DNA from: a virus
DNA: 38,084 bases
Strand: one strand, 5' to 3'
Virus record (IMG/VR): IMGVR_UViG_3300008119_000019
Coordinates: 1-38,084 of that record
Below, piece by piece: positions 32,054 to 37,423 of the stretch. The notes beneath the pieces were generated by a model that saw only the letters and a list, made by a program, of their open reading frames with translations, searched no databases and was not told where the DNA came from. Each line of letters starts with the position of its first letter. Position 1 is the first letter of the stretch. The position numbers and the translations under genes were made by a program.

Positions 32054-32078
32054 TGGGGTATGTGTATAAAATGCCCCA
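32054..32078 (+). other. Hairpin just after the secreted-protein gene
   Basis: TGGGGTAT (32054-32061) and ATGCCCCA (32071-32078) pair over eight bases (one G-T) with a nine-base loop. Its right arm can alternatively pair with TGGGGC at 32153-32158, which would enclose the tRNA-like segment. No T-run follows. Confidence 0.6.
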
Positions 32079-32082
32079 CCTA

Positions 32083-32150
32083 GGTCTTATAGTTCAGTAG
32101 GTTAGAACACCATTATATTGGAAGACACCAGTTCAAGTCTGGTTAAGATC
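32083..32150 (+). ncRNA. tRNA-like RNA with a shortened anticodon arm
   Basis: Acceptor GGTCTTA/TAAGATC, D stem GTTC/GAAC with loop AGTAGGTTA, and T arm ACCAG-TTCAAGT-CTGGT all fold. But only 17 bases lie between base 26 and the T stem, where about 21-22 are needed for a normal anticodon arm plus variable loop. The best remaining stem is CCA/TGG with loop TTATAT. No usable anticodon is apparent. It may be a decayed tRNA or a non-coding tRNA mimic. A 3' CCA is absent. Confidence 0.7.
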
Positions 32151-32153
32151 GCT

Positions 32154-32197
32154 GGGGCGGATCAAAATTCCACCACCACACCTTTTTGGTCTGCCCC
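32154..32197 (+). terminator. GC-rich stem downstream of the tRNA-like RNA
   Basis: GGGGCGGA (32154-32161) pairs with TCTGCCCC (32190-32197), eight bases with one G-T. The loop holds ACC-TTTTT-GGT. Because the T-run is in the loop, this is not a standard terminator; it competes with the pairing that would enclose the tRNA-like RNA. Confidence 0.45.
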
Positions 32198-32202
32198 TCC
32201 TA

Positions 32203-32230
32203 TTGACATAGTACAAATTAATAGTATACA
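32203..32230 (+). promoter_or_regulatory. Strong candidate promoter
   Basis: Consensus TTGACA (32203-32208), 16 bases, TATACA (32225-32230); TACAAT at 32227-32232 gives an alternative 18-base spacing. It drives the glycosylase-like gene starting at 32263 and the tRNA-Arg/Thr run. Confidence 0.65.
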
Positions 32231-32262
32231 ATTATTATATAACTACTAGAGAATGGATAGAG

Positions 32263-32757
32263 ATGCAAACATTTCTAACATCTACAAATTCATACGAATG
32301 CGCTAAGTCGCTTGACTCTAAAAGATTAAATAAACAAATATTAGAGTGCTATCAAATACTAAATATCCTATCAAATAATTCGCCTTCTGGAGCATGGAGA
32401 AATCATCCAGCAGTTTTAATGTGGAAAGGCTATGAGCATGGCCTATGGAAATATGTTCAGTCAATGATACATGAAGCTAAGGGTCGTGGCATCAAAACAG
32501 ATAAGAACGAAGATAATTTAAATTCTTTATATAATAGATTTAGTAGTGATTGGGGAAAGCACCCACAAAATTGGTGGATGAATCAAGATACAGTTATGCG
32601 TATCATCACCACACATAAAGCTAATCTATTTAAAAAAGATCCTATGTATTATATTAAATATCAACACGCTACTACTAGCCCATACAATACTCCGTGCTGT
32701 GACAAATGCCAGTATTTTTGGGTAACACATTGGGAGAGAAATAATGCAGGAAGTTAA
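32263..32757 (+). CDS. Pyrimidine-dimer DNA glycosylase-like protein
   Basis: A 164-residue protein. The start QTFLTSTNSYECAKSLDSKRLNKQILECYQILNIL and AWRNHPAVLMWKGYEHGLWKYV match the pattern of the actinobacterial pyrimidine-dimer glycosylase family (LD-x-KRL-x-KQ, NHPA-x-x-MW-x-GYE). It would remove UV-induced dimers and be useful in surface waters. The C-terminus adds a Cys-x-x-Cys region (CCDKCQYFW) not expected in the family, perhaps a zinc site. The N-terminal helices differ from T4 DenV, so activity is inferred. It has its own promoter at 32203, and its 3' end overlaps the next gene by 14 bases. Confidence 0.65.
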   Translation: MQTFLTSTNSYECAKSLDSKRLNKQILECYQILNILSNNSPSGAWRNHPAVLMWKGYEHGLWKYVQSMIHEAKGRGIKTDKNEDNLNSLYNRFSSDWGKHPQNWWMNQDTVMRIITTHKANLFKKDPMYYIKYQHATTSPYNTPCCDKCQYFWVTHWERNNAGS

Positions 32758-32968
32758 ATTAACAACGCTTGAGGCAGAGCAACTGCAGAATTTTATTACA
32801 GATCATAGAAATTCATGTTATAATTTTTTATACGAAGATGATATAAAGGATAACTGGGAGCCCTACGATCTGTACGATGGTTGTGAAACTTGTGAGACAA
32901 GGGAGCAACTTATGGCTACATTTGATTGGCTTAAAAAAAATAAGTTGGTCGACGTATACGTTGAATAA
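32744..32968 (+). CDS. Small protein with CETCETR motif
   Basis: A 74-residue protein starting ATG inside the glycosylase-like gene (GAGAGAAATA upstream). A CETCET pair in the middle (about residues 46-51) may bind metal, flanked by an acidic region and a C-terminal amphipathic helix (REQLMATFDWLKKNKLV). No family recognised. Confidence 0.5.
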   Translation: MQEVKLTTLEAEQLQNFITDHRNSCYNFLYEDDIKDNWEPYDLYDGCETCETREQLMATFDWLKKNKLVDVYVE

Positions 32969-32976
32969 ATGTATAT

Positions 32977-33050
32977 GTCTCTGTAGCTCAGTAGGATAGA
33001 GCAACTGCCTTCTAAGCAGTAGGTCGCAGGTTCGATTCCTGCCAGGGACG
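32977..33050 (+). tRNA. tRNA-Arg (TCT)
   Basis: Acceptor GTCTCTG/CAGGGAC, D stem GCTC/GAGC, anticodon stem ACTGC/GCAGT with loop CTTCTAA (anticodon TCT), T arm GCAGG-TTCGATT-CCTGC, discriminator G. No encoded CCA. It reads AGA, a frequent codon in this AT-rich genome. Confidence 0.92.
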
Positions 33051-33054
33051 CTTA

Positions 33055-33126
33055 GCCTCTGTAGCTCAGTGGCAGAGCAACCGCCTTGTAAGCGGTAGGT
33101 CGGGGGTTCAAATCCCTCCAGGGGCT
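33055..33126 (+). tRNA. tRNA-Thr (TGT)
   Basis: Acceptor GCCTCTG/CAGGGGC, D stem GCTC/GAGC, anticodon stem ACCGC/GCGGT with loop CTTGTAA (anticodon TGT), T arm GGGGG-TTCAAAT-CCCTC, discriminator T. It reads ACA, also common here. It starts four bases after tRNA-Arg, so both are likely co-transcribed. Confidence 0.9.
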
Positions 33127-33142
33127 CTAGAAAAGGAGAAGT

Positions 33143-33460
33143 ATGGAAGACAGCAGTAGGGAAGAGGAAGACGCCTTATTTACCTATTTAATGGATGTTG
33201 GTGCAATAAACATAGATGGGGTATCTAAAGATGGCGAACTATTGTATAAAATAGACCCAGATAAAATGAAAGAATACTGCCCAGAACTCCTAGAGGTTTT
33301 TAACGAAGACCTTGAAGAATCATTAATGGATTTGTTTAATAAAGGCTTGGTTGACGTTCAGTATAATGAGAATTTAGAGGCTATATTTAGTGTTAGTAAT
33401 GAGGGTATAAATGAGATTGAAAAATATGGCTTTTATCATATGGACGATCCCAAAGATTGA
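33143..33460 (+). CDS. Small acidic protein, unknown function
   Basis: A 105-residue protein with AAAAGGAGAAG before the ATG. Two parts: acidic helical stretches and a likely winged-helix-like core (GAINIDGVSKDGELLYKID, SVSNEGINEIEKYGF). No motif assigned. It sits between the tRNA run and the next promoter, whose -35 box lies inside its 3' end. Confidence 0.55.
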   Translation: MEDSSREEEDALFTYLMDVGAINIDGVSKDGELLYKIDPDKMKEYCPELLEVFNEDLEESLMDLFNKGLVDVQYNENLEAIFSVSNEGINEIEKYGFYHMDDPKD

Positions 33461-33469
33461 TGGTATAAT
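33441..33469 (+). promoter_or_regulatory. Candidate promoter with TGG-extended -10
   Basis: TGGACG (33441-33446), 17 bases, TATAAT (33464-33469) with TGG before it. The following start codon is at 33473, so the mRNA would be leaderless or start just inside the ORF. Confidence 0.55.
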
Positions 33470-33472
33470 TAT

Positions 33473-33634
33473 ATGATAGAGTGTACAAGCTGTGGCACAA
33501 AAGAACTGCTTATTGTTTTTTCAAAGACAAAAAGTGGTGAGCAAATTTACTTGTGTCCCATGCATGTTCCATTACAAGTATTAGAGGATGGTGAAGAAGT
33601 ATGGCTGAAGGATATAAACCAACAGATGGTATGA
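33473..33634 (+). CDS. Small zinc-ribbon protein, possibly leaderless
   Basis: A 53-residue ORF: IECTSCGTKELLIVFSKTK, then IYLCPMHVPLQV. Two cysteines at the start (C-x-x-C) plus C-x-x-H later form a zinc-ribbon-like site. No ribosome-binding site; a strong -10 element lies four bases upstream. It overlaps the next gene by 34 bases in another frame. Unknown function. Confidence 0.5.
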   Translation: MIECTSCGTKELLIVFSKTKSGEQIYLCPMHVPLQVLEDGEEVWLKDINQQMV

Positions 33635-34347
33635 AGTCTGCTGCTCGTCGTGCCCTTCAATGGAAAAAAGAAGGAAGACGTGGTGGAACTAGAATTGGTT
33701 TAACTCGTGCAAACCAAATAGTAAATAATGAATCTCTAAGCGAAAGTACTGTAATGCGTATGTACTCTTTTTTTAGTAGACACGAGGTAGATAAAAAAGC
33801 CACTGGATTTAGTTCTGGTGAAGAAGGTTTCCCTAGCCCAGGCCGTGTTGCTTGGGATCTTTGGGGAGGAGACGCAGGTTATTCTTGGTCTCGTCAAAAG
33901 GCACAATCAATCAAGAATAAAAGAGAAATGAGAAAAATGAGTTCAATTTGGGACGGAGCATTCCTTGGACAATTGGGTAGAGAAAACTCTGCTCAGGCCG
34001 TGGAAGTAGAAGAAATTGATGCTCCACTAGAACCAGACACAGAGCCAGCGGTTGGAAATAATGTACCCGTAGTAGAGGAACAAGTTCCAGCACAAACACA
34101 ACCAGTCGCACAAATTACAGAAAATGTAGAAGTAAAAGAAACTGTTGAAGTTCCTGCCGTAGCAGAAGTTGCCCCAGTTGAAGTTGCTCCAGTTGTTGCT
34201 GAACCAGTTGTTGCTGAGCCAACAGTTGCTACTCCAGTATCGGAAGAGCCAAAAGCTGAAGTACAAAACGATGCTCCAGTTGAAGCAGTTCAAACAGAAG
34301 CACAAGTTGTAACAGAAGCTCCAAAAGTAAATCAACCTACGGAGTAG
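33601..34347 (+). CDS. Protein with a conserved phage N-terminal domain and Pro/Val/Ala/Glu-rich tail
   Basis: A 248-residue protein. Residues 1-~110 form a small basic helical domain: AARRALQWKKEGRRGGTRIGLTRANQIV, MYSFFSRHEVDK, RVAWDLWGGDAGYSWSRQKAQSI. The same domain type occurs in phage head-protease or portal-linked proteins. Residues ~130-248 are a low-complexity acidic tail (VAEVAPVEVAPVVAEPVVAEP). It overlaps the zinc-ribbon gene. A structural, head-associated role is possible, as the same motif set appears with the protein at 29710. Function not known. Confidence 0.6.
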   Translation: MAEGYKPTDGMKSAARRALQWKKEGRRGGTRIGLTRANQIVNNESLSESTVMRMYSFFSRHEVDKKATGFSSGEEGFPSPGRVAWDLWGGDAGYSWSRQKAQSIKNKREMRKMSSIWDGAFLGQLGRENSAQAVEVEEIDAPLEPDTEPAVGNNVPVVEEQVPAQTQPVAQITENVEVKETVEVPAVAEVAPVEVAPVVAEPVVAEPTVATPVSEEPKAEVQNDAPVEAVQTEAQVVTEAPKVNQPTE

Positions 34348-34350
34348 GTA

Positions 34351-34725
34351 ATGAAATTATGGGCTACTGGATCCCAAGACTGGGATGATTCATTAACTAT
34401 TGCTAGAGTTATTACATTAATGATTCAAGAAATGGATAAAGAAGATAAAAATATTACCTTTATGCACCTAGACAGACTGGGCGCAGAACAAATAGTAGGC
34501 TCTTATGTTGCAAAAACTAAGAACTTTCTTACTGGAAAAGGTTTTAAAGTATCTGAATTCATACCGTCTAAGTCTATAGATTTTGATCAAAGACTAGATA
34601 AAGTTTTGGACCAGTCCCCAGATTTCATGGTTTTGTTTAATCGTGGTAAAGACTTTAGGGCTGGCAAAATAAGAGAGTTTGCCCAAAAAAATAATATAAG
34701 GGTTATAGAGCATAAAACCGCTTGA
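34351..34725 (+). CDS. SLOG/YspA-like nucleotide-binding protein
   Basis: A 124-residue Rossmann-like protein. It opens with WATGSQDWDDSLTIARVITLM (a G-S-x-D-W motif of YspA/DUF2493-type SLOG proteins), has a middle FMHLDRLGAEQIVGSYVAK in place of the usual H-G-A-x-x-G-A-D, and a later SPDFMVLFNRGKDFRAGKIREFAQK strand-helix. SLOG proteins bind nucleotide-derived ligands. In phages the family could be involved in NAD or cyclic-nucleotide signalling, but no activity is shown. TAGGTAATG precedes it. A promoter starts just after its stop. Confidence 0.5.
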   Translation: MKLWATGSQDWDDSLTIARVITLMIQEMDKEDKNITFMHLDRLGAEQIVGSYVAKTKNFLTGKGFKVSEFIPSKSIDFDQRLDKVLDQSPDFMVLFNRGKDFRAGKIREFAQKNNIRVIEHKTA

Positions 34726-34749
34726 CATATACCCTATAAATTTGATACT
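34722..34749 (+). promoter_or_regulatory. Candidate promoter for a small ORF
   Basis: TTGACA (34722-34727), 16 bases, GATACT (34744-34749). The next ATG is at 34759, and no ribosome-binding site exists, suggesting a leaderless or nearly leaderless mRNA. Confidence 0.55.
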
Positions 34750-34758
34750 ATATATATA

Positions 34759-34914
34759 ATGATTAAATCTATTAAGCAAATTGCTGTATCTGTAAAGGAG
34801 ATTGAAAAGCTTCTTAGAGTGCTTGTAAAATACATTGCACTACAGGAGCAGCAAAGAATGTCTAGGCTAGAAAAATCTTCTAGCTTTAATAAGTTATCTA
34901 AGGAAAAAAAATGA
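34759..34914 (+). CDS. Small helical protein, possibly leaderless
   Basis: A 51-residue ORF, a continuous amphipathic helix (IKSIKQIAVSVKEIEKLLRVLVKYIALQ) followed by a charged tail. Start ATG without Shine-Dalgarno, eight to ten bases after a -10 element. Ends by ATGA overlap with the next gene. Unknown function; possible coiled-coil or protein-binding. Confidence 0.5.
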   Translation: MIKSIKQIAVSVKEIEKLLRVLVKYIALQEQQRMSRLEKSSSFNKLSKEKK

Positions 34915-35144
34915 CAGCATTAAAGTTCAACATGTTGGATTTAAATCAAGCAGAATCTTTTGTAAAAAATACACCGAATGTATGGTGGGAAAACTACGAC
35001 ATTATAATTTGGCAACCAACAAGTTCTGGTTGGTCAAAAACTAATGGGAGATTTCACAATGACCAGTGGGGTACTGCTAAAAGAGTTGTTGTAAACAACA
35101 ACGGGCTATGGAAAGTACCTACAAGTGTCAGATCTTCTAGATAA
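34911..35144 (+). CDS. Small protein, unknown function
   Basis: A 77-residue protein with a coupled start (ATGA) and AAGGAAAA upstream. Trp-rich, with WWENYDIIIWQPTSSGWSK and DQWGTAKRVVVNNNGLWKV, predicted as two beta hairpins; such short Trp-rich folds often are SH3- or OB-like. It precedes the WhiB gene (20-base overlap). Function not recognised. Confidence 0.5.
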   Translation: MTALKFNMLDLNQAESFVKNTPNVWWENYDIIIWQPTSSGWSKTNGRFHNDQWGTAKRVVVNNNGLWKVPTSVRSSR

Positions 35145-35451
35145 ACTAGGACTAGATAAAGATAGATTTAGGTGGCAAGACCTGGCTGCTTGTAATGGGC
35201 TGCCAACAGATTATTTTTTTGATAAGTACGAAGAAGATGCGATACACGCTGCAACAATAGATGCTATGTGTTTATCGTGTCCAGTGTTAAAGAATTGCCA
35301 TAAAACTGGCATTGATAATGCTGAAGTTGGTGTCTGGGGCGGGATATACTTATCTAATGGTAAGGTAGATAGATCCAGAAATATGCATAAGTCACAGGAA
35401 GACTGGAGACTTATACTAGAAGCTCTTGGTGTATATGACACTATACAGTGA
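35125..35451 (+). CDS. WhiB-family iron-sulphur transcription regulator
   Basis: A 108-residue protein with the four cluster cysteines of WhiB proteins: AACNG (C23), MCLSC (C49, C52) and VLKNC (C58), followed by the GVWGG motif (about residues 69-73) and a basic tail (KVDRSRN). The 4Fe-4S form binds sigma factor and changes host promoter choice; phage WhiB proteins are known to interfere with host regulators. It is the best indicator of an actinobacterial host. GTG start at 35125 lies inside the preceding gene. The usual C-terminal basic stretch is short, so DNA contact may be weak. Confidence 0.9.
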   Translation: MSDLLDKLGLDKDRFRWQDLAACNGLPTDYFFDKYEEDAIHAATIDAMCLSCPVLKNCHKTGIDNAEVGVWGGIYLSNGKVDRSRNMHKSQEDWRLILEALGVYDTIQ

Positions 35452-35674
35452 TGATATAGCCAAAGCTATAAGGCAGATAAAATTGCCTTATCCGAATTTA
35501 AAGGTTTCGGTTGTAGAATATCCTGGCATGTTGAGTGTTAGAATCTATGAATCGAATTTGTCAGACTTTAGCTCCGCACAACATATTACGATCATGGAGT
35601 ATTTGAACATGGTTAAAAAACTTGTTGAGACTTTTGGAGTTAAGTGTGATCTAGAGGTTGCGGAGGGCATATGA
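35435..35674 (+). CDS. Small alpha/beta protein, unknown function
   Basis: A 79-residue protein. The ATG at 35435 is chosen; TTG 35426 and GTG 35429 would add only three residues. AGAAG at 35419-35423 is a weak RBS. Fold: LPYPNLKVSVVEYPGMLSVRIYES and a helix with AQHITIMEYLNMVKKLVETFG. It overlaps the WhiB 3' end by 17 bases. Could be a partner or regulator of the WhiB protein, which is inference from position only. Confidence 0.5.
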   Translation: MTLYSDDIAKAIRQIKLPYPNLKVSVVEYPGMLSVRIYESNLSDFSSAQHITIMEYLNMVKKLVETFGVKCDLEVAEGI

Positions 35675-35859
35675 GTAACGGGGATAAAATATATATCCAT
35701 TCAGAAAGTGTGTACGGTGAAATTGTTTCATATGGTGCACATGTATCCAGGGTAAAATATTTTAAAGACAAGACAATGTTTGAAACCTATATTGAAAATG
35801 ATGATTTCGACATAGTAGAAGAAATTCATTATCCAGACTTTTGGGAAGAGGAGAACTAA
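35671..35859 (+). CDS. Small beta-barrel-like protein
   Basis: A 62-residue protein with GCGGAGGG upstream and an ATGA overlap to the previous gene. Sequence KIYIHSESVYGEIVSYGAHVSRVKYF looks like a small SH3-type barrel, ending in an acidic tail (HYPDFWEEEN). Function unknown. Confidence 0.5.
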   Translation: MSNGDKIYIHSESVYGEIVSYGAHVSRVKYFKDKTMFETYIENDDFDIVEEIHYPDFWEEEN

Positions 35860-36087
35860 ATGCTTTGCTATTCATGTGGTAAGCAAAAACATAGGCTAAC
35901 ACCAATCAAATCATCGTTATTTGATATCAATTTAATAATGTGTGATGCTTGTATTGAGGGTAAATATGAGCCAAGATGGGCAATCATTCTAGGCGGTAGA
36001 CAGTACGGCCCAGATAAGGTTAGAGATTATATAGTAAAAAGAAGATATCACGGAAAAGATATTACAGCTAACGAAATTATTATTTAG
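35860..36087 (+). CDS. Zinc-ribbon protein
   Basis: A 75-residue protein: LCYSCGKQKHRLTPI, then MCDACIEGKYEPRW, two C-x-x-C pairs forming a zinc ribbon, then a basic helix-strand tail (KVRDYIVKRRYHGKDI). GAAGAGGAG precedes the ATG. The 3' end meets the minus-strand gene tail to tail (8-base overlap). Unknown role, possibly nucleic-acid binding. Confidence 0.6.
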   Translation: MLCYSCGKQKHRLTPIKSSLFDINLIMCDACIEGKYEPRWAIILGGRQYGPDKVRDYIVKRRYHGKDITANEIII

Positions 36088-36424
36088 ATAGGTTGGTATT
36101 TATTTTGTGGATTTCTTTACGCAGCTTGACGTTTTCTGCCAAGAGCTTGATGTTTTGTTCCTTAACATCTGCTATTTCTTTTTGTAGGTTTATGTTCTCT
36201 TCAATTAAATTATCAATTTCAAGCTTAAGTAGGTCGTTTGTTTCTTTTATTTCATTCATTGATAATTTTAATTCATCCATTACCTTTAAAAGCATTTCTA
36301 CCGATGTTTCGGCTGCTGATACTATAGATCCAGTAACCTCAGCATGTTGCTTAGGCTTACCTAGAAAAAATGCAATAACGGATCCCACTATTCCAAGTAG
36401 GGCTACAACAACGGTATCGTTCAA
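36080..36424 (-). CDS. Membrane-anchored coiled-coil protein (sole minus-strand gene)
   Basis: Read on the minus strand, the TTG at 36424 is preceded by TTGGAG, nine bases upstream, giving 114 residues; the TTG at 36439 overlaps that Shine-Dalgarno. N-terminal transmembrane helix: TVVVALLGIVGSVIAFFLG, then KPKQHAEV and a coiled coil of about 80 residues (EMLLKVMDELKLSMNEIKE, LIEENINLQKEI, KEQNIKLLAENVKLRKEI). It has a promoter on its own strand. This is like membrane-tethered spanin or superinfection-exclusion proteins, but no match was established. The opposite frame is a long open but uncoding shadow. Confidence 0.75.
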   Translation of the reverse strand: MNDTVVVALLGIVGSVIAFFLGKPKQHAEVTGSIVSAAETSVEMLLKVMDELKLSMNEIKETNDLLKLEIDNLIEENINLQKEIADVKEQNIKLLAENVKLRKEIHKINTNLSK

Positions 36425-36456
36425 AAGTATTATCTCCAATAAATTAAGTATACATT

Positions 36457-36486
36457 ATTATACCAAACATATTGACCAAACTACAA
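36457..36486 (-). promoter_or_regulatory. Minus-strand promoter with TGG-extended -10
   Basis: On the minus strand: TTGTAG (36486-36481), 18-base spacer, TGG then TATAAT (36462-36457). It faces left and drives the coiled-coil gene. It overlaps the rightward promoter at 36472-36500, so the two are mutually exclusive. Confidence 0.55.
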
Positions 36487-36500
36487 AAATGATGTATTAT
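36472..36500 (+). promoter_or_regulatory. Rightward promoter overlapping the leftward one
   Basis: TTGACC (36472-36477), 17 bases, TATTAT (36495-36500). Its -35 lies between the two elements of the leftward promoter. It reads into the gene at 36529. Confidence 0.5.
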
Positions 36501-36528
36501 AAATATATAGTCAGGGCGGGAGTCTAGC

Positions 36529-36726
36529 ATGAACAATGAAGATCTAAGCGTAATATCTGCACATGTGGCAAAAAAGTTATTTGATAAGCTGTTTGAAGGC
36601 AAAGATTTAGATATGAACGAGATTGATAAAAAGATGGGCTACTGCGCCCTTGTTACAGATTTTGTTTTGAGCACCTTTAAAGATGAGGTAGAAAAGGCAA
36701 TTGGAGAGTCTAATGCATCTGTATGA
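36529..36726 (+). CDS. Small protein, unknown function
   Basis: A 65-residue protein, mostly helical (AHVAKKLFDKLFEGKD, DFVLSTFKDEVEKAI). GGGAG (36518-36522) lies before the ATG. It overlaps the thioredoxin gene by 14 bases. No motif recognised. Confidence 0.5.
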   Translation: MNNEDLSVISAHVAKKLFDKLFEGKDLDMNEIDKKMGYCALVTDFVLSTFKDEVEKAIGESNASV

Positions 36727-37117
36727 AGTAAAAGATAGAGTTAATATATCTAATAAGTCATTGATACACTTTACAGCCGATTGGTGCCAGCCATGCAAGA
36801 AAATGCTGCCAACAATTGACATATTAATATCTGAAAATCCAGATATTGATTATATTAAAATAGATATAGATGCTGAGCCAGAAATAGCTAAAGAATATAA
36901 TGTTTCATCTGTACCAACATTTATTGCTACTAGCAATATGCATGTGATAAGAAAATCTGGTGCGATGCCACTTCCAGAATTAAGAAAAATGTTTGATCCA
37001 CCATCATGGGCTGTCGTAGAGGAATTTCAATATAATTCTGACGGGAAAATAAGAATTGAAACAGATGCCATGGGAAGAGAAAAATTTTGGGAAGATATAG
37101 GCAGACCCAATGATTGA
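36713..37117 (+). CDS. Thioredoxin-like protein
   Basis: A 134-residue protein with the active site FTADWCQPCKKM (C25, C28) and the cis-proline motif SSVPTFI, inside a thioredoxin fold (YIKIDIDAEPEIAKEYNV). ATG 36713 follows GGAGAG and is preferred to a TTG at 36701. The C-terminal ~40 residues after the fold (PPSWAVVEEFQYN..) are an extra tail. Thioredoxins can donate electrons to ribonucleotide reductase or serve as a polymerase processivity factor; neither is demonstrated, and no reductase gene is in the window. Confidence 0.85.
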   Translation: MHLYEVKDRVNISNKSLIHFTADWCQPCKKMLPTIDILISENPDIDYIKIDIDAEPEIAKEYNVSSVPTFIATSNMHVIRKSGAMPLPELRKMFDPPSWAVVEEFQYNSDGKIRIETDAMGREKFWEDIGRPND

Positions 37118-37274
37118 GAAAGTCCTTATATTTTATTTGATTATAACTGTATGGTGGTATTCCTATAGGTTAATTAAGGCTAAGCAGATCATTACTAAAT
37201 TAAGTAAAGATAAAGATGCCTATTATGAGGCCTGGAAAAACAACTCTAATATAATTATACGGGAGAAAAAATGA
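37110..37274 (+). CDS. Small membrane protein
   Basis: A 54-residue ORF. Transmembrane helix VLIFYLIITVWWYSY, then a charged coiled helix (RLIKAKQIITKLSKDKDAYYEAW). Start ATG lies in the end of the thioredoxin gene (8-base overlap); the stop shares its bases with the next small gene (ATGA). Function unknown. Confidence 0.55.
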   Translation: MIEKVLIFYLIITVWWYSYRLIKAKQIITKLSKDKDAYYEAWKNNSNIIIREKK

Positions 37275-37423
37275 AAAAGAAGATAATAGGTTGGGGATCT
37301 TTAATTAGTCTATTAGGCATTATATACCTATGGACAATTTTAAAAGGAGTTGCTATACTAGATAGTATAGAAGATATGTTCGACCACGACGACGACGAGT
37401 CGGAAGAATGGGAAGAGTTATAA
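37271..37423 (+). CDS. Small membrane protein with acidic tail
   Basis: A 50-residue ORF with GGGAG upstream and a coupled start. KKKIIGWGSLISLLGIIYLWTILKG is a transmembrane helix, followed by a strongly acidic tail (DHDDDESEEWEEL). It is followed directly by the methyltransferase start. The pair of small membrane genes (37110 and 37271) may function together; purpose unknown. Confidence 0.55.
   Translation: MKKKIIGWGSLISLLGIIYLWTILKGVAILDSIEDMFDHDDDESEEWEEL

Noticed and set aside
36093-36527. Long + strand ORF of 144 codons opposite the coiled-coil gene
   Set aside because: Its product is Ser/Phe/Ile-rich with no coherent fold, while the minus frame gives a transmembrane helix plus heptad repeats, an RBS and a promoter.
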